Made by a program: the position numbers and the translations under genes. This document shows, in pieces, positions 61,614 to 64,000 of a DNA stretch of 64,000 nt; position 1 is the stretch's first letter; each line of letters starts with the position of its first letter. The stretch is from Acidimicrobiaceae bacterium (GTDB lineage: Bacteria > Actinomycetota > Acidimicrobiia > Acidimicrobiales > Aldehydirespiratoraceae), in assembly GCA_009835735.1 (NCBI GenBank), contig VXWX01000010.1, forward strand, positions 49,073 to 113,072, written 5' to 3'. The notes below the pieces were generated by a model. The model was not told the DNA's origin. It did not search any database and saw nothing but the letters and a program-made list of their open reading frames with translations.

Positions 61614-63977
61614 TTATATCTGGGCAGCCTGCAGTGCGGCCCAGACCCGCTCCGGGGTGAAGGGCAGATCGTTGATGGCCACCCCGGTGGCGTCGAGGAT
61701 GGCGTTGCGCACGGCCGGCGCCACGCCGTCCTTGGGAATCTCGGCAACCGCCTTGGCTCCGAACGGGCCGCTGTCCTCCATGGTCTGAACCAGGTACACG
61801 ACGGTGTCGGGCATCTCGTCGGCCCGGTAGATCTTGTAGGGACCGAACGACGGGTTGACCATGCGCCCGTCATCGTCGAGCACGATCTCCTCGCAATGGG
61901 CGTAGCCGAGGGCCTGGATCATGCCTCCCTCGACCTGACCGCTGGCGGTGACCGGGTTGATGGCCACGCCGCAGTCCACTGCCATCACCAGCTTGGTCAC
62001 CGTGACCTGGCCGGTGTCGACATCCACCTCGACCTCAGCGAACTGGGCCGCGAACGGGGGCGGGCAGTCCGGCGAGACGTGTGAGGCGGTGCCCATGATC
62101 TGTTCCTGCTCCTGCCAGTGCAGCGAGTCGAGGGCGATCTCTTCCAGCGTGACCGAGCGGCCGTCGGCCGCGTAGGCCCGGCGGTCGCGCAGCTCGATGG
62201 TGCAGGGCTCGTCCACCTCCAGCAGCATCGCGGCCCGTGCCTTGAGCCGCTCCCGGACCGCCTCCGCGGCCCGCAGCGCGGCCGTTCCGGAGATGTAGGT
62301 GGTGGACGAGGCGTAGGCCCCGGTGTCGAACGGGGTCATGTCGGTGTCGCTGGAGTACACCTTGATGTCGTCGAGGGGCACGCCGAGGACCTCGGCTGCG
62401 ATCTGGCCGATCACGGTGTCGGCGCCGGTGCCGAGGTCGGTGGCCCCGATGAGCATGTTGAACGAGCCGTCGTCGTTGAGCTTGATGGAGCAGCCGCCCA
62501 TGTCCAGGAACGGGATGGCCGTGCCGTGCATGCAGAAGGCGAAGCCCAGGCCCCGCCGGATGTTTCCACGATCAGCCGGTGCCTTCCAGGCGGTGTCGTC
62601 CCGGCGGCTCCAGTCGACCTCGCGCATCCCTTGGGCCACGCACTCCTCGATGCCCGACGACATGACCTTCGGGTACTCGTCGAGTTCCTCCTCCTCCACG
62701 GCCCGCTCGCCCAGATGGGGAGCGATGTCCATCTCGTCGCCCACCTTCACCCAGTTGCGCCGCTTGAACTCGATGGGGTCGAGATCGAGGGCTCGGGCGA
62801 TGTCCTCCATGTGGGCCTCGAGAGCGAACTCGGCCTGGGGCGCGCCGTAGCCGCGGTAGGCGCCCGGCACCGGGATGTTGGTGTAGACGACATGGCAGTC
62901 GAAACGCTTGGACGCGGCGTTGTACGAGGTGAGACCCCGCAGCCCCGACACGATCTGCACGGTGAAGCCGTGGGTGCCGTAGGGACCGGTGTTGCCGATG
63001 AGGCGCATGTCCTGGGCCAGCAGCTTGCCGTCGTCGTCGACCGCGGTGCGGAAGGTGATGGTCTGGGGATGGCGGGTGCGGCTGGCGTAGAACTCCTCGG
63101 CCCGGTCCAGCTCCAGCCGCACCGGGCGTCTGGTGGCGATGGCGAGGTGGGCCACGATGTCCTCGATCAGCATCTCCTGCTTGGCTCCGAAGCCGCCGCC
63201 GATGCGGGGCTTGATCACCCGGATGTCCTTGATCTCCATGTCGATGAGGGGGGCCAGCATCCGGCGGGTGTGGAACGGCACCTGGGTGGCGGTGCGCACC
63301 ACCATGCGCTCGTCGGAGTCGAGCCAGGCCATCGAGATGTGGGGCTCGATGGGGCACTGCTGGACCTGGTGCACCCTGAACGTCTGCTCGAACACGTGGG
63401 GTGCGGACTCGATGTTTCCGTCGACGTCGCCGCGCTGGGCCGCCATGTGGTGCACCAGGTTGCGCTGGGGATCGCAGATGTGGGTGGTGTCGTCCTCGTC
63501 GTGGACCTTGGGGGCGTCGGCGTCCATGGCGAAGCGCTCGTCGAACACGGCAGGCAGAACCTCGTATTCGACCTCGACGAGCCGCATGGCCTCCTCGGCG
63601 GCCTCGATTGTCTCGGCGGCCACCGCGGCCACCCGGTCGCCGACATGGCGGACCCGGTCGTCGAAGCTGACCTGGTCGTAGGGGTGAGGGTTGGGCCAGC
63701 TCTGCCCGCCGGAGGCGTACTTGACCCTGGGGGTGTTGCCGTGGTGCAGCACTGCGTGCACACCCGGAACGGCGCGGGCTGCCGTGTCGTCGATGCTCAG
63801 GATGCGGGCGTGGGCGTGGGGACTGCGCAGCACCTTGGCGTACAGCATTCCCCGGGGTTCGATGTCGTCGGTGAAGGCGGGGTTGCCCTTGGCCAGGCGA
63901 ACTGCGTCGACCTTGACCTCCGGCTTGCCCACCACGGCCATGTCGGGCACCTCACGGGACGGCACAAGGCGGGGCAC
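61614..63977 (-). CDS. molybdenum hydroxylase large subunit (xanthine dehydrogenase family)
   Basis: A 787-residue or longer molybdopterin subunit. AVVGKPEVKVDAVRLAKGNP with AFTDDI opens the domain in the style of E. coli XdhD, which has an N-terminal [2Fe-2S] domain fused in front. GGGFGAKQEML, VPGAYRGYGAPQAEF and FGAKAVAEIP (catalytic Glu kept, the usual Gly before it is Ala) are seen. The start is open: GTG at 63977, or ATG at 63941 with GAGGTG 7 bases before it, or outside the window because the frame stays open to base 64000. First visible gene of the second molybdenum cluster. Confidence 0.88.
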   Translation of the reverse strand: MPRLVPSREVPDMAVVGKPEVKVDAVRLAKGNPAFTDDIEPRGMLYAKVLRSPHAHARILSIDDTAARAVPGVHAVLHHGNTPRVKYASGGQSWPNPHPYDQVSFDDRVRHVGDRVAAVAAETIEAAEEAMRLVEVEYEVLPAVFDERFAMDADAPKVHDEDDTTHICDPQRNLVHHMAAQRGDVDGNIESAPHVFEQTFRVHQVQQCPIEPHISMAWLDSDERMVVRTATQVPFHTRRMLAPLIDMEIKDIRVIKPRIGGGFGAKQEMLIEDIVAHLAIATRRPVRLELDRAEEFYASRTRHPQTITFRTAVDDDGKLLAQDMRLIGNTGPYGTHGFTVQIVSGLRGLTSYNAASKRFDCHVVYTNIPVPGAYRGYGAPQAEFALEAHMEDIARALDLDPIEFKRRNWVKVGDEMDIAPHLGERAVEEEELDEYPKVMSSGIEECVAQGMREVDWSRRDDTAWKAPADRGNIRRGLGFAFCMHGTAIPFLDMGGCSIKLNDDGSFNMLIGATDLGTGADTVIGQIAAEVLGVPLDDIKVYSSDTDMTPFDTGAYASSTTYISGTAALRAAEAVRERLKARAAMLLEVDEPCTIELRDRRAYAADGRSVTLEEIALDSLHWQEQEQIMGTASHVSPDCPPPFAAQFAEVEVDVDTGQVTVTKLVMAVDCGVAINPVTASGQVEGGMIQALGYAHCEEIVLDDDGRMVNPSFGPYKIYRADEMPDTVVYLVQTMEDSGPFGAKAVAEIPKDGVAPAVRNAILDATGVAINDLPFTPERVWAALQAAQI

Positions 63978-64000
63978 GGACTGGGGGGCGTCGGGAGCGG

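Noticed and set aside
61614..63977. In-frame selenocysteine in the molybdenum hydroxylase, prompted by the EF2563-type neighbour
   Set aside because: No internal TGA interrupts the large subunit. In this family selenium is a labile cofactor ligand, so no selenocysteine codon is expected.

Overview
The window is GC-rich, densely packed DNA. It carries F420-type luciferase-like oxidoreductases, an RsrA-like zinc anti-sigma factor, a DUF4244 pilin and a core gene order matching actinobacteria: clpC, lysS, coaX, panC, folK, hpt, tilS, DUF2342 protease, tRNA-Thr, holB, tmk, topA, then a tad pilus operon. In Mycobacterium the same genes run in the same general order (clpC to topA to ssd/tadA). I infer an actinobacterium, plausibly an uncultured Acidimicrobiia-like lineage; the exact taxon cannot be read from the sequence.

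Region 1 (1-25.5 kb) is a catabolic island, almost all on the minus strand. It holds a three-subunit xanthine-dehydrogenase-family hydroxylase, an acyl-CoA ligase, an ArsR regulator, a fusion of an SRPBCC domain to a cytoplasmic substrate-binding domain, a branched-chain-type ABC importer with LivM and LivG fused, an amidase, a Rieske oxygenase, a meta-cleavage-type hydrolase, an M20 hydrolase, a LigB-type extradiol dioxygenase and another hydrolase. A plus-strand acyl-CoA synthetase (NDP-forming), a 2-oxopent-4-enoate hydratase, an F420 oxidoreductase and a pteridine-reductase-like SDR follow. Together they suggest import and oxidative breakdown of an aromatic or N-heteroaromatic compound bearing an amide-type bond. 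A complete 2,653-bp IS1595-type element (12841-15493), with 24-bp inverted repeats and a perfect 8-bp target duplication, has inserted into the 3' end of the acyl-CoA ligase gene. It carries passenger genes: a coiled-coil protein, an SLH-domain protein with a structured leader, and a 44-residue ORF with an operator-like site.

Region 2 (25.5-46.9 kb) is core housekeeping: a membrane LppM-HAD-like fusion, ClpC, a polyprenyl diphosphate synthase, lysyl-tRNA synthetase, pantothenate/CoA and folate genes, Hpt, TilS, a DUF2342 metalloprotease, a SigR-type sigma/anti-sigma pair, tRNA-Thr(CGT), DNA polymerase III delta', Tmk, an MFS transporter, topoisomerase I and NhaA.

Region 3 (47-57.7 kb) has a seven-gene Mrp Na+/H+ antiporter operon in which every gene overlaps the next by 4 bases, an anti-sigma/anti-anti-sigma pair whose 3' end overlaps the Mrp operon antisense, and a tad-type pilus operon. 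Region 4 (57.7-64 kb) is a second molybdenum-hydroxylase cluster (large subunit, amidohydrolase, XdhC, EF2563/YqeB-type protein, F420 oxidoreductase) that runs to the window edge. A ~90-bp intergenic repeat occurs at 33134-33222 and 53536-53625.
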